Assembly (NCBI GenBank): GCA_905221605.1
Contig: CAJNDS010002737.1
Span: 155,032-219,031 of the forward strand
DNA length: 64,000 bases
Direction: 5' to 3'
Source: Symbiodinium natans
Lineage: Eukaryota; Sar; Dinophyceae; Suessiales; Symbiodiniaceae
The stretch's first letter is position 1. Every line of letters begins with the position of its first letter. Positions 53,446 through 63,640 of this stretch are shown here, piece by piece. The notes under the pieces are model-generated. The model was not told the origin of the DNA and made no database searches. It saw only the letters and a list, made by a program, of their open reading frames with translations. The translations under genes were made by a program, and so were the position numbers.

Positions 53446-53989
53446 GGCTGGGGAACAACGAGCGCGAAGTCTAGCACTGGAGTCACAGGAGCGGGTCTGC
53501 CTTTGAGACGGCACCGGCAGAAAACAGTGTTTCTGGGTGAGCCTTTAGCATCAAGTAAACCCCAAAAAACAACCTGGGCCCACACCCCAAACCCACAAGA
53601 TGTCAGGACCCCGTGCTTCTCCTGTGTTCACAAGGCTGTTCCTTCCATCACGCCTGGCCTGGCGAAACTGCTCTGTTCGAAGCAACAGATCAGAAAGCAT
53701 ATCACCTTAGATGCGTGCCATGCTCCTGCCATCCGCACCTACAGGCGGCTGACGGGAAACTGCTGTGATGATGCAAAACCGATCCCTGCCAACCCCGAAG
53801 TCAGCCCTTGCGCATCAGGAAATGGAAGGCTTGACACGGGTTGCGGCTTTTGTCTTGCTCGCGGTGCTCTGCCCCTCGTCTGGAAACAGGATGCAAGCTG
53901 GGACAGCTCGCCTTTTGCCCCGAAAGGAAGTCCAACACAATCGCGAACCCCTTGGTGATTGTGTGCTTTATGGGTTCCTGACACTGCGA

Positions 53990-54912
53990 TCAGGCCCCCA
54001 GCGAGGCTCGCTTCGCCGGATGGATCTGGCCACCTGACTCCTTCGGGTTTTTGGACTTCAAGACTGACTTCAAGCCTTTGTGGAAGGCAACCTTTGGTTT
54101 AGGGTTGCATTTGGGGTTCGCTTTTGGGTTCTGGGAAAGGATCCATGAAGGCTTCGGTCTTGGGGCTTCGGGTTGGCAATGGTTCTCCTTGGCCTGCACT
54201 TTCTTGGCATCCTTTGTCGGCTTGGCAGCTTCCTTTTGCTTCTTGGCCTGGGCCCCCGGAAAGGGTTAAGGAGCAAAAGGATTTAAAGAGCTGGTACTTC
54301 CAAGGTCCTCAAAAAGGAAACTGCCCAAAGCAAAGCGCACTTCCTCAGTGATTTAGCCACTGGCTTCTCGACCTCCTCGTCTTGGGCACTGGGAAGCGGC
54401 ACGTAGGACTTCTTGGCCTCTTCGTACGCGGCCTTCTTTGCCTCGTACTCCTCCTGGAAGACCTTCTTCTTGTCCTCGCCGAGCTCCTTCCATCTGTCGG
54501 AAGCCAACTTGGTGACGGCGGTGACCGGCTTGCCTTTGCACTCCTCGGTGAACGCCGCCCGGTTCTTGGCAAGGAAGCAGCCGAAGGCACCCCCTGCAGG
54601 CTTCTTTGGTGCATCCGGATCCTTCTTGGGCTTCGCAGACTTCTCCGCCTTCCTCTTCGTACTCTTCTTCTCGCCGCCTGCTTCGAGGAAAGCGGCCATA
54701 TCTGCCTCGAACTTGACCTTGGTGTCATCAAACTTCTTTTGGTAGATAGCCTTGGTGTCCTCACTGAGGGCCTTGAAGCGGGATCCGGCAAGCTTGCCCA
54801 CCTCGCTTGCCGGCTTCCCCGGACCCAACTCCTTCTGCAACTCAGCACGATGCTCCGCCAGCCAGGCGCCGTAGGCTCCGCCGACTGGCTTCTTGGGCTG
54901 CTCACCGGCCAT
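53990..54912 (-). CDS. HMG-box chromatin protein, copy B (two exons)
   Basis: Same architecture as copy A shifted by 1,467 bp: exon 1 at 54,912-54,361, intron 54,360-54,248, exon 2 at 54,247-53,990. The exon 1 protein is identical to copy A. In exon 2 one Gln is replaced by Pro (QPEAPRPKP instead of QPEAQRPKP). The read-through tail differs by Ser to Pro (LEVPAL). Head-to-tail identical genes are a known dinoflagellate pattern for abundant proteins, consistent with a chromatin role for this HMG protein in a genome that packages DNA with few histones. Confidence 0.85.
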
Positions 54913-55917
54913 GGCTGGGGAACAACGAGCGCGAAGTCTAGCACTGGAGTCACAGGAGCGGGTCTGCCTTTGAGACGGCACCGGCAGAAAACAGTGTTTC
55001 TGGGTGAGCCTTTAGCATCAAGTAAACCCCAAAAAACAACCTGGGCCCACACCCCAAACCCACAAGATGTCAGGACCCCGTGCTTCTCCTGTGTTCACAA
55101 GGCTGTTCCTTCCATCACGCCTGGCCTGGCGAAACTGCTCTGTTCGAAGCAACAGATCAGAAAGCATATCACCTTAGATGCGTGCCATGCTCCTGCCATG
55201 CGCACCTACACATGGAGAATGCTGTGATGACAAACATCAGAGGCACTCAGTTGCGGACCACAAGGTATGTTGCGTCTTGGGTCAAGTATCTTCGTGCCTA
55301 TCAGGAAGCAGCGGTGCTTCGGATATCACCGAACTAAATAGAATCCGCTGCGAGTGTCCGGTCAGCCACTGCAACAATGGTAGCCTGGCCCTTCAGAGAG
55401 TTCTCCGACCCAGTCAAGACCGTCTCCTCGACACCTTCCACCCTGCCCGTGATGTCCAGCTCCTGCCTGGGATGAAAAAGATACCAAGAGGACATTCAGT
55501 GATTCAGCGATTCACCACAAAGCAAGGACCCTGAAGCGTAGTCCCGTGCACGTATTTGACTAGGAAACTGCTCTCGAGACAGAAACATCGGTTCAACACG
55601 GGAAAAGGCCTGCAACAGTCAGTTTTTACAACTGGCCGGAACCCTGAACTTGCAGACGAGGAAGCATCGCTGCTGAGAGCCGCATGGTAACAACCTCGGA
55701 CATTGGTTTTAGACAACTCTGGACGTGCTTGGACATATTGAAGCACATGTTCTGACATATAGTGAGTGATCGTAGCCTTCCTTCAGGCCAGGGCGGTGGG
55801 CGTTGTGGAGAAATACATCCTTGCGCAATGCAAGTCACAGTAATCCACTTCAACGCCACTTCCTCTTCAAAAAGGTAATTTTGGCGTGGGGCATCACGGC
55901 CATGAAGAAGGTCGTAC

Positions 55918-56510
55918 CCTGCGAGAGCCTAATCAGCATCAATACGATGTTCCGGAACTTCGGAGGAGTCTCGAGCAGAACTGCCGGACACTCTGAAACT
56001 TCAAAAGTATTATAGCTAAGCAGCTGAGCAATGTTGACCGAGTTCATTCCTGCATGTTCATAACTCTCTGACTACGTGCACGTCATTGTCGGATCTACAG
56101 CATGCCTGCGGTGCGTGTGGAGACCGTCTGGAAACTGAGCACAGCGACAAGCTCTCATGAAGGGGCTGCATCAAAGCTCTGTACATGCAATCTTGCCCTG
56201 TCAAGCCCTCTGCTGAGCCCGAAGCAAGGCGTTGCCCAAGATTTCATGGGCATGCAGCCCCTTGAAAGCCGGGCTGTGAAAATCCTCAACGCATCTTGCA
56301 TGGATTCAAGCATTCACTACGATGGGACATTTGATTGCCGCTCAATGATTGCTGCTCACTCGGCAGTGAAGCCCTAACTGGCAGTACACAACAAGCACCG
56401 GCCTGGATCAGGATCACGAGGGTGCCCAAAATGTTTAGGCCGACGACAACCAGCATTAGCCACATGGTGTGGACAGCCGGGAACATGTGCCTTGCCCAGT
56501 TCGCAGGCAA
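55918..56510 (-). CDS. Putative multi-exon membrane protein
   Basis: One exon (about 56,510-56,403) encodes ANWARHMFPAVHTMWLMLVV then VGLNILGTLVILIQ, a transmembrane helix, and ends at a GC donor (ATCCAG/GCCGGT, 56,402-56,401). A second exon (55,992-55,918) lies between TTTCAG and a GT donor (CTCGCAGG/GTACGA) and encodes CPAVLLETPPKFRNIVLMLI followed by RLSQ. Both have clean borders. The family is not recognised. Confidence 0.4.
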
Positions 56511-56650
56511 ACAACATGCTGCACAGCTCATCGCATCTTCCAAGGAACTTGCGTGAAGCAACGGCGCGGGTGCTCCATCAGAAAATCCAGGACTCTTCTG
56601 GTCTCAGAATGAGGCCTGAGCAGCACTTCAGACTTCAGCAACTTCACATC

Positions 56651-56749
56651 AGCGCAACGTGCAGCAACGTGCGGCAACGTGCGGCAACGTGCCACGCCGT
56701 GCCGCAACGTGCCGCAACGTGCCGCAACGTGCCGCAACGTGCCGCAACT
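56651..56749. repeat. 10-bp minisatellite, about 10 units
   Basis: Ten consecutive 10-mers of the form GCCGCAACGT / GCGGCAACGT / GCAGCAACGT, with one degenerate unit (GCCACGCCGT). The last four units are identical. It lies in the flank or intron of the putative membrane-protein gene. Confidence 0.95.
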
Positions 56750-57691
56750 GTGGACCCCTTGTCCGTGCCAATCTCACGCCGATCACATGCCAGCACAGTG
56801 GATCTAGGTCTGGCACCGCGTACTCCGTCTCCAGATCGCAGCGATTAGCCGCACCTGGCTTCAGCGCAAGGGCCGACATGCTGGTTATGGAGGCGAGTTG
56901 GCATGCCAAGGCATGCTAGAAAGCGCAAGAATCTTAGTCCTACGACACAGAGCAGCACAAAGGTGCAAGCAGTGTCACGTGCGGTGGCACCATGATAGGT
57001 AGCCCCGTATTCCCCAAGACGATCAGAACCTCAGCACAAGGGACTGGTGGGAATATGCGGGAATGCTTCTTAGGATGAACCTCAGAACAATGGTGGCACG
57101 CTTCAGCCTGACACTCAACTGGCGAGTTTGACTTGTCTTCAGTTGGCTTGAGCACACGGCGCCAACTGTGGTGAGAAGTATCGGGCTTCTCACAAAGTCC
57201 TGAGCCGCATCGCGATTTCAGGATCTCAGCATTCGACTAGATCGACGGGCTCGTCATTTTTGAGCCGCACATTACCGGATCTCACGAGTTCGCGACCATG
57301 ACCGAGGATGGCGTCATGACCTCAGGGCACGCACACTCCCAAAGTGTCCCAGGTCTGGGCTTGGCTACGGCTGACTTATCATGTCACACTGGTACGGGCA
57401 GCCGATCGCAGCCTTGTCTGAATGCACAGCAGAAGGACAAAGATCCTGGCCAAACCATTGTTCTGAAAGCTGGACACGGAAAGGTACAGTGCCTTGGCAG
57501 TGTGAAATGCGTCGAGGCTTGATTGTGCTGCGCACACCAAGATGCAGTGCAACCTAATTCGAACCAGGCCGCATGGTACAGGGGATGGAGACCCTCCCTG
57601 TGAAACTTCTCCTCCAAGAGCGTTGACCAATCACCGGCAAGAAAAGCATAGCATCCAGGCAGAAGGTGGATTGTCAGACGTCTGCTGTGGC

Positions 57692-58098
57692 TCATCTCCA
57701 ATTTCTAGCTCGAGATGAGCTCTCTTGCAAGAAAGGCTTCGTGGGCAAACTCTCCTGGATTTCGTTTTGCCGAATCTTGAAGTACAGGTAAAAGACGAGC
57801 GCACCAAGAAAATGGCTGACTAACCTGGGTGCTGCTAGCAAGCGGCATATCGCAGAGTAAGAAGTACTTTGCCTTCGAGGCATGGCCAGCAATAAAGCAT
57901 CCGAGAATATTTGCAGCTGTGGAGCCAGTACCCCAGCATGATTTTCAGCACTTTTCCAAGTGCCTGGCACATGACTCCCTTTCTCCGCCACAAGCTTACC
58001 ACTATGCGCAAGAGGCCCAGGACTGCCTTGTACTCCATTCGATGCTTCCTTGCCAAAGCCCGGCTGCAGGTGCCCCTTGCGTCCATGATACATTTCAC
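57692..58098 (-). CDS. Putative membrane-protein exons
   Basis: At about 57,692-57,840 the minus frame reads PRLVSHFLGALVFYLYFKIR followed by QNEIQESLPTKPF and a stop, a plausible C-terminal helix and tail. At about 57,870-58,050 another frame reads KAVLGLLRIVVSLWRRKGVM then QALGKVLKIMLGYW. These may be upstream exons of the gene at 55.9-56.5 kb or a separate membrane protein. No family recognised. Confidence 0.3.
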
Positions 58099-58329
58099 AC
58101 TTCAGGCTCCCGTCACCTGCGTTGCTTCATTGATTCACTGAAGACTGGCTTCAAAGAGAATAACGATTCAGATACGCTCCTCCCTGGGCCCATCTGAGGC
58201 CGTCGCACTTTGGGACTGTAATGATCAGCCTGCCAAGACCAGCGACAGCTGGCCAAGCCAAAAGCCCCAAGGAGCTTAACGGCGTCGCGACAACAGAAAA
58301 ACTTGACGCTGCTTCTTCTTCTTCTTCTT

Positions 58330-58583
58330 CGCAAAGCCGTCCTTTCTCAAATGCTGTTCTTGTTTGGCACCCAGAGCCTCCTCCGCAGACGTCTGCCTAG
58401 GTGCCTCGGCCGCTTCACACGCTTCACTTTGACATCACAAGACCACGAAGACGCTCTGAATCGCTCTGCATTTACCTGCGGCTGAGTCTCCCATCGCACT
58501 GCACCTTGAGCATGGCCATCATGATTGATGTGATGCACGTAGGTCTCCTTTGTGGGCAAGGGCAAGGGCAGAGGCCGCGACAC
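58330..58583 (-). CDS. Unassigned basic minus-strand exon candidate
   Basis: Open segment reading HHINHDGHAQGAVRWETQPQ and a very basic end (VKRVKRPRHLGRRLRRRL), next to a (CTT)n run at 58,312-58,331. It may be a nuclear-localisation-like tail. Not assigned. Confidence 0.22.
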
Positions 58584-59257
58584 ACCTTTTTAATTGAAGT
58601 CAGTCTCAGCATGTCTCAGCTTCAAGCTGGAACACCTGGATCAGAAAGCGAGCGTGGCCTAGGCCCAAAAGGTTGTACATGTGACTTGCGACTGCAATTG
58701 CAGTCTGTTCAAACATCTTCCCAGCTTTCCAGAGCTGCAGCAGACAAGGCCTACAACTTTTCAGATCCTCTTGGTTCCAAACATTTAGAGACAGGATAAT
58801 AAAGGTATCTCCATGACTGAAACTGCATTGAGCACATGACTCTGATACACAGACCCAGCATAGCGATTGGTTTAACTCGAGGGTACCAAGCGACGCTTGT
58901 CATTATCTTGAGGCCCAGGCAGACTCACCAGTTTACCCGATGAAAGGATCCTGAAATGCCAACATGCCCACTCTAGGAACGCTCCACAAGGACAGATGTT
59001 GTGCCAAGTGCACCCGGTGCTTGCCGGTGCTTGCTCAGCTACGGAGTAACAGAAGTCCTGCTCTGCCGATCCTGTTCCTGTCCAGACAGCAGCAAGTTGG
59101 ACGAAATGTATTGCTGCACCCGCAAAAGAGTTGTGATAAACGGAGTTGCACCCCAGCCTGCACAAACTTCTGCCAGGAAGCCATCTTGGCTTGCATTCGA
59201 AAAGAGTTCTGCCTGGCACTGTTGCAAACATGTCTTGTTTGTTCTTCTCTGCATGGG

Positions 59258-59282
59258 TGCACACACACACACCCACACACAA
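59258..59282. repeat. (CA)n microsatellite
   Basis: CACACA run with one CCC interruption. Confidence 0.9.
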
Positions 59283-59459
59283 CAATCAGCTTTCTTTTTT
59301 ACTGTATGGGGCAAGCTTTGCAGTGCCCTTGCAATCTGCAAGCAAGACTATTGCAAGCAAGACTATCAAGACTGGTACGTACAAACAATTTGTGACAGGA
59401 TGCCATGCTCGAACTAAGCCAATGATGCTCGAAGTAAGCCAATGGACACTGGCTTAGTT

Positions 59460-60252
59460 CTAGCTGCCGCATGAACCTGAACTGCTGGATTGGAGAATCA
59501 ATGACACAAAGACGCCAAGCTTGTTCCATTGCAGTTCCTGGTATTCATAGGTGCGGCTGCTGCCAGAATGGAAACATTCGACCTTCCCGTTTTGGGAAGT
59601 CTGCATAAGTATGACAAATATATACCCAAGTTCACTCTTTTTTGCTGTGAACATTGACACCTGGCTCTTCACGCGAGCATCGATCCTGACGAAACCAGAA
59701 CCAGCACCCGGCATGTCTGAAGCAACTACTTGTAGCTTTTTCAGACGCCCCGTCCTCCTGTTCTCGGGCATACGCAAACCAAAGGCTGCCCGTCAGCACC
59801 AGAAGAACACCCAAACCGCTCGAGAGCGTGAGGGCCTGAGAGCAACGCCCCAAAATTCAGATTCTGCTAGAGGAAACATCCCAAGTGACAACTCAAGGCT
59901 ACTAACATCTTTCGAGGCACAAGGACTGCGGAGCTAAGCCAAGGCAGCGCTGGTCAGCCACTTCAGGCAGCTCTGAGGCGAGGACCGTACCCTGCATCCA
60001 AAACCCAGCAACAATCACGATGCACAACCGCCTGCGGATGCGAGTAGACTGAAGAGAAACTCCGCAGCACACATCAGACCTTTCATCATGCCGCTGCTGT
60101 GAGAGGGGTCTTGCATCTTGCCTTAACGTGTCTATCACGGCGAAGCTCAGAGGCCGGAAGCTCTGCAGGATTGTAAAGGACGCACTTTGCTCGATGAAGT
60201 AGAGCATTCCATCCTCGGGCAAGACTCTTGAGCAAGTGCGCGGCATGTCCAT
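59460..60252 (-). CDS. Putative membrane protein, 5' exons
   Basis: A frame opens at ATGs at 60,252 and 60,246 (MDMPRTCSRVLPEDGMLYFI) and runs about 100 codons, including RRLCIVIVAGFWMQGTVLAS, a possible transmembrane segment after a basic stop-transfer-like stretch. A second exon candidate at about 59,853-59,735 holds another helix (LTLSSGLGVLLVLTGSLWFA) then YAREQEDGASEK. A third open segment at about 59,480-59,750, in a different frame, reads QVVASDMPGAGSGFVRIDAR and YIFVILMQTSQNGKVECFHS. Splice joins are not resolved and no family is recognised. Confidence 0.4.
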
Positions 60253-61029
60253 GGTAGCCTACGCAACATTTCTAGCGCAGCTCAAGCTATATCAGCACTG
60301 ATATTGCCAGGTGATGTCATGTTGGCCCGATAGCTTGGACCGGGCAACAACGCAACGCAACCTTCAGTCACTCTACAGCAGCTCTACTGGTTAATTGACC
60401 AAAATGGGTCACACCCCCAACAAATGCAGCAAGACCTGACCTATGGAAACCTGACGAGTTCTCGCATGAACCTCTTTATCGAAGACAGACAGGTTGGATT
60501 GGAATCCGATAGGCAGCATATCGCTACTTCGCCACCTGTCACAATTTCGTCTGGACCCCTGGGGGCGAGGTCGGAACCTAAACATCCCTGAACCCCGAAC
60601 CCTGAGTGACCGACACGGACCCTACAGCGTCTGACTGCTCCTAGAATAGTCCCCGAGCCGGAAGGGGAGTGACTGTTTTCCCTGCTCGTAGCACGGAAAA
60701 TCCAAGTTTTGCGCTTCCACGCAATATGACAGCAGGCATAGATGGCATACAAAGCAAAACGTTCCAGTGACCGAAAAGCATGGGATCGAACTCACATCAC
60801 ATTTCATGGGAGCGAGGATTTTTTTTGTCAATTTTTCTGGTTTTTTTTTGTGATGTTTTTTGTTTTTCCTTGCTTTTCTTTTGGTTTTCTGAACATGCCC
60901 TCTGGTTCTGCCTATCCTCCTCCTCTGGTTGGAATTCTTTTCTGGGTTTTTTCCTGGTATTTTGGTGAATTTTGCTGGTTTTCAGCTTCCGCAGGCTCCT
61001 CAGCGGTACCGCATGTCCGGAACCTGACC

Positions 61030-61113
61030 ACATCTAATGACCCTTGGGGTAGCAAGACTAAAAGCACGCGTGCACACCGGGAATTCCCCCCCCCCCCCAT
61101 TTGCAAACACAAT
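61030..61113 (+). repeat. C-run unit 1 ending in TTTGCAAACACAAT
   Basis: GGGAATTC is followed by C14 and ATTTGCAAACACAAT. Its 5' side lacks a long G-run, so the hairpin partner has been lost or is only the GGG before AATTC. Confidence 0.75.
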
Positions 61114-61225
61114 CCCGCAAGATGAGTTTTGCAAGGGATTCGTATGAACCAGAAGCACGCTTGGGCGGCTTATAAAAAAGCGGGGGGTTGGGGGGGGCGC
61201 AGCCCCCCCCATTTGCAAACACAAT
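61114..61225 (+). repeat. G-run/C-run unit 2 ending in TTTGCAAACACAAT
   Basis: GGCTTATAAAAAAGC precedes GGGGGG-TT-GGGGGGG, then CGCAG, then C8 and ATTTGCAAACACAAT. A G-run/C-run hairpin of at least seven pairs around CGCA is possible. The spacing to the same point in unit 1 is 112 bp. Confidence 0.78.
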
Positions 61226-61497
61226 AGTTTTCAAATGGGATTTGTTTGATCTAACAGCTAGGCAAAAACAACATCGGACCCCGGCTAGAGCCGTAATCCC
61301 TTACCTCAAACACTCAAACCCTAAACCCTAATTACAAACCTAAATCCTTCGGGTTTACTACTGCCCGGCCGCTGTGCCGAAGGGCGTTTGTTGTATGCTC
61401 ACAGGTTCCACATACGGGTTTTGGGGGTCTAGGGTTTATGGTTTAAGGCGTAGGGTCTTTAGGGTCAACCAAGAACGTGCGAAGCGAGCGGAACCCT

Positions 61498-62154
61498 AAA
61501 CTCCTTCCATCCTTCCTTTCTTCCTTTCTTTCTTTTTTTGTTTTATGTATTTCGTTCGTGTTTTTTGTATTTCTTGCTTTCTTGCTCTCTTTATTTATTT
61601 CTCTCGTTCTTTCTTTCTTTGTTCCTTTCTTTCTTCCTCACTTCCATCCTTTATTTCTTTATTTATTTTATTATTCTGTCTTGCTGTATTTCTTTCTTTC
61701 CTTTATTCCTCTGTTCCTTCCTTTGTTTTTTTCTTTATTGCTTTCTTGCTGTCGTTGTTTCTCTCATTCTTTCTTGTGTTTTTCTTTATTCCTTTATTTC
61801 TTCCTCCATTCCTGCCTTTCCTTTTGGCTTTCTCTCTTTCTTGATTTGTTGTCCTTCTTTCTTTCTTTCTGTCTTTCTTTCTAGTCCTGCCTTTCTTTCT
61901 TTCTTTCTTGATTTTCTGTCTTTCTTTCTATTCCTGCCTTTCTTTCTTTCTGTATTTCTTTCTATCTTTCTTTCTATTCCTGCCTGTGTTTCTTTCTTTC
62001 TTTCTTGCAGTCTTTCTTTCTATTCCTGTCTTTCTTTCTTTGTTTCCTTGTTTTTTCTTCCTCTTGCTTCCTTCCTTTCTGTCTTTCTTTGTTTATTTCT
62101 TTCTTTCTTCCTGTCTTCCTGCCTTCCTGCCTTCCTTCCTTTCTTTCGTGCCTT
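61498..62154. repeat. Pyrimidine-rich CTTT/CCTT tract (about 660 bp)
   Basis: Degenerate TTTC/CTTT/CCTT units, same texture as 33,058-33,820. Poly-Phe/Leu/Ser frames are artefacts. Confidence 0.95.
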
Positions 62155-62457
62155 AAATTTGACAAAAAACAAGAAAAAACAGAAAAACCACAAAAAAAAA
62201 AAAAAAAACACGGTACCCCATTTCATGCTATCGGAAGGATGTTGGAGGCAATCCATCCATGACTTTTCGCAGACACTTCGCGAGACCTCATTGTTGAGGA
62301 CGAGCATCACAGAATCAAGATGAATCAACCTAGGTACCTATGGTCAAAGGAGCCACTAAGGAGGTTTTAAGACAGTACCGCCTGGGCCCCCCGTCTGTTG
62401 CGGCCAACAAGAAGATTCTGTTTCGCGTCCTTACAGAGTTCATCGTGCAACAAATTC

Positions 62458-62482
62458 AAAAGAGAGAGAGAGAGAGAGAGAG
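62458..62482. repeat. (GA)n microsatellite
   Basis: Eleven or so GA units after AAAAGA. Confidence 0.9.
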
Positions 62483-62489
62483 GCGAGGG

Positions 62490-63395
62490 CGAGGCAAACT
62501 TGCGTTCAACTCTTGCAGTTGTTCTCTCACTTTGGCTGTGTCTCCGGAGAGCCCTAAGCCCAGCACTCGACGGTGGCCAGCGCGAAATGGCCTCTTAGTA
62601 ATCACAGTGCAGCAACCCCACGCCGTCCCTGTCAGCAACGCCCCAGCTGACCAGCTCTAAGCATGATGCCCATCAACCGCTCCAGGCCGCCACCGACAAG
62701 CCTGCAGGCTTTCTGTTCAGATGCTTGCGTGTGGCAACCAGAAACCGAGCTCCAAAAAGACGGGGTACTGTCAGAGGTCATCAACAGTTCGGGAAAAGGA
62801 AGCACGCACCCAGGCTCACAAACGAAGCCACGAAAGAGGCACAAAGTGAGCTCCCTGGACTGAGGTCCGATAACAAGGTGAGCAATCTCTCTCAAGGATC
62901 TAAAACCCCCCCCTGGGAAATTCACTGGTACAGGCACGGATTTTGTGCACAGGCTTCACGAGGGGAATGTAAGCATGTAAGCATAAAACATGTAAGCAAG
63001 GGTCGGCTGGCAATGATCTGCACCTGAGCATCCCCGTACTGAGAACTGATCTCAGGCTTTGGCCAGATCGGCAGCAAGGTGAAAAGCGCAAACAGGCAAG
63101 AGGCGAACTGCAGCTCAAACCTGACTCTGCCCCGGCTGGCGTGCTGCACATACTGCGCTGAACAGCACAGTGCAGATGCTCAGCTCATCGCGCATGAGGT
63201 GGATTCGTCTTGTCAGCCACATGTTTGGCCTTCTGCTACAGGACATGACACCCAAGTAGATGCGACGGGGCTGCGAAAGCCCCAACTTGTGGCAAAGAGT
63301 GTCTTGAGAACTTGAGAATTGCACATGCCTTGCTTTGGCAGGTCTTGGCGCTGTTCTTCGGTGCCCCTCCCCCCCTCCCCCCCCCATCGCCCCCG
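62490..63395. other. No gene recognised
   Basis: Only short frames without domain or splice context. Confidence 0.35.
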
Positions 63396-63399
63396 GCTT

Positions 63400-63525
63400 A
63401 AGATTTGCTGGGTGGTCACATCCACTTCCCTGAGTGGGGGCTCCGGGACGTCCCACTTGGGCGCCTTGAACGCCAGAATCGTGCTCACCCCGTAGATGCA
63501 AAGCAGACATAGCTACTGGGTGAGG
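63400..63525 (-). CDS. Unassigned minus-strand exon candidate (membrane-proximal)
   Basis: After a good acceptor (TTTTTACCTCACCCAG, ending near 63,523) one frame reads LCLLCIYGVSTILAFKAPKW followed by DVPEPPLREVDVTTQ. The hydrophobic start suggests the end of a transmembrane helix. A second frame is also open. Not assigned. Confidence 0.3.
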
Positions 63526-63609
63526 TAAAAAGAACCAGCAGAAACAATGACAAGTTGTCGCCAAAAATCGTGACGCAGCTGAAGCTCGTCGGACATGGGT
63601 TTGTCGGCG

Positions 63610-63640
63610 GGGGGGGGGGGGAGGGAGGGGGGGGGGAAAT
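63610..63640. repeat. Poly-G run
   Basis: GGCGGGGGGG followed by GAGGGAGGGG-type runs. A C-run lies about 230 bp to the left (63,365-63,395), but no TTTGCAAACACAAT is present. Confidence 0.9.

Larger units (their letters stand above)
52338..55209. repeat. Tandem duplication, period 1,467 bp
   Basis: Copy A is 52,338-53,742 and copy B 53,805-55,209, separated by a 62-bp unique spacer. Over about 1.4 kb I find only a handful of differences (for example near 52,372, 52,695, 52,828 and 52,882), with no indels, so the duplication is recent or kept uniform by gene conversion. Each copy holds one complete HMG-box gene with flanks. Confidence 0.95.
60588..62206. repeat. Composite repeat B (CCCTAAA blocks, G/C-run units, pyrimidine tract)
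   Basis: Order: telomere-like CCCTGAACCCCGAACCCTGA (60,588-60,606), an AT/T-rich tract (60,815-60,980), two C-run units ending in TTTGCAAACACAAT (61,100-61,113 and 61,212-61,225), CCCTAAACCCTAA (61,319-61,331), TAGGGTTTATGGTTTAAGG-type inverse telomere-like sequence (61,431-61,470), a pyrimidine tract (61,498-62,154) and an A-run (62,189-62,207). It repeats the inner plan of composite A at 32.7-33.8 kb in the same orientation. Confidence 0.7.

Noticed and set aside
52878-53585. 235-codon Arg/Ser-rich minus frame overlapping HMG copy A
   Set aside because: Frame-shifted shadow of the HMG coding sequence with low-complexity basic composition.
52915-53958. 347-codon plus-strand frame (and its 281-codon equivalent at 54,382-55,227) antisense to the HMG genes
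   Set aside because: Leu/Ala-rich mirror of the HMG coding strand; duplicated only because the gene is duplicated. The minus-strand HMG boxes are unambiguous.
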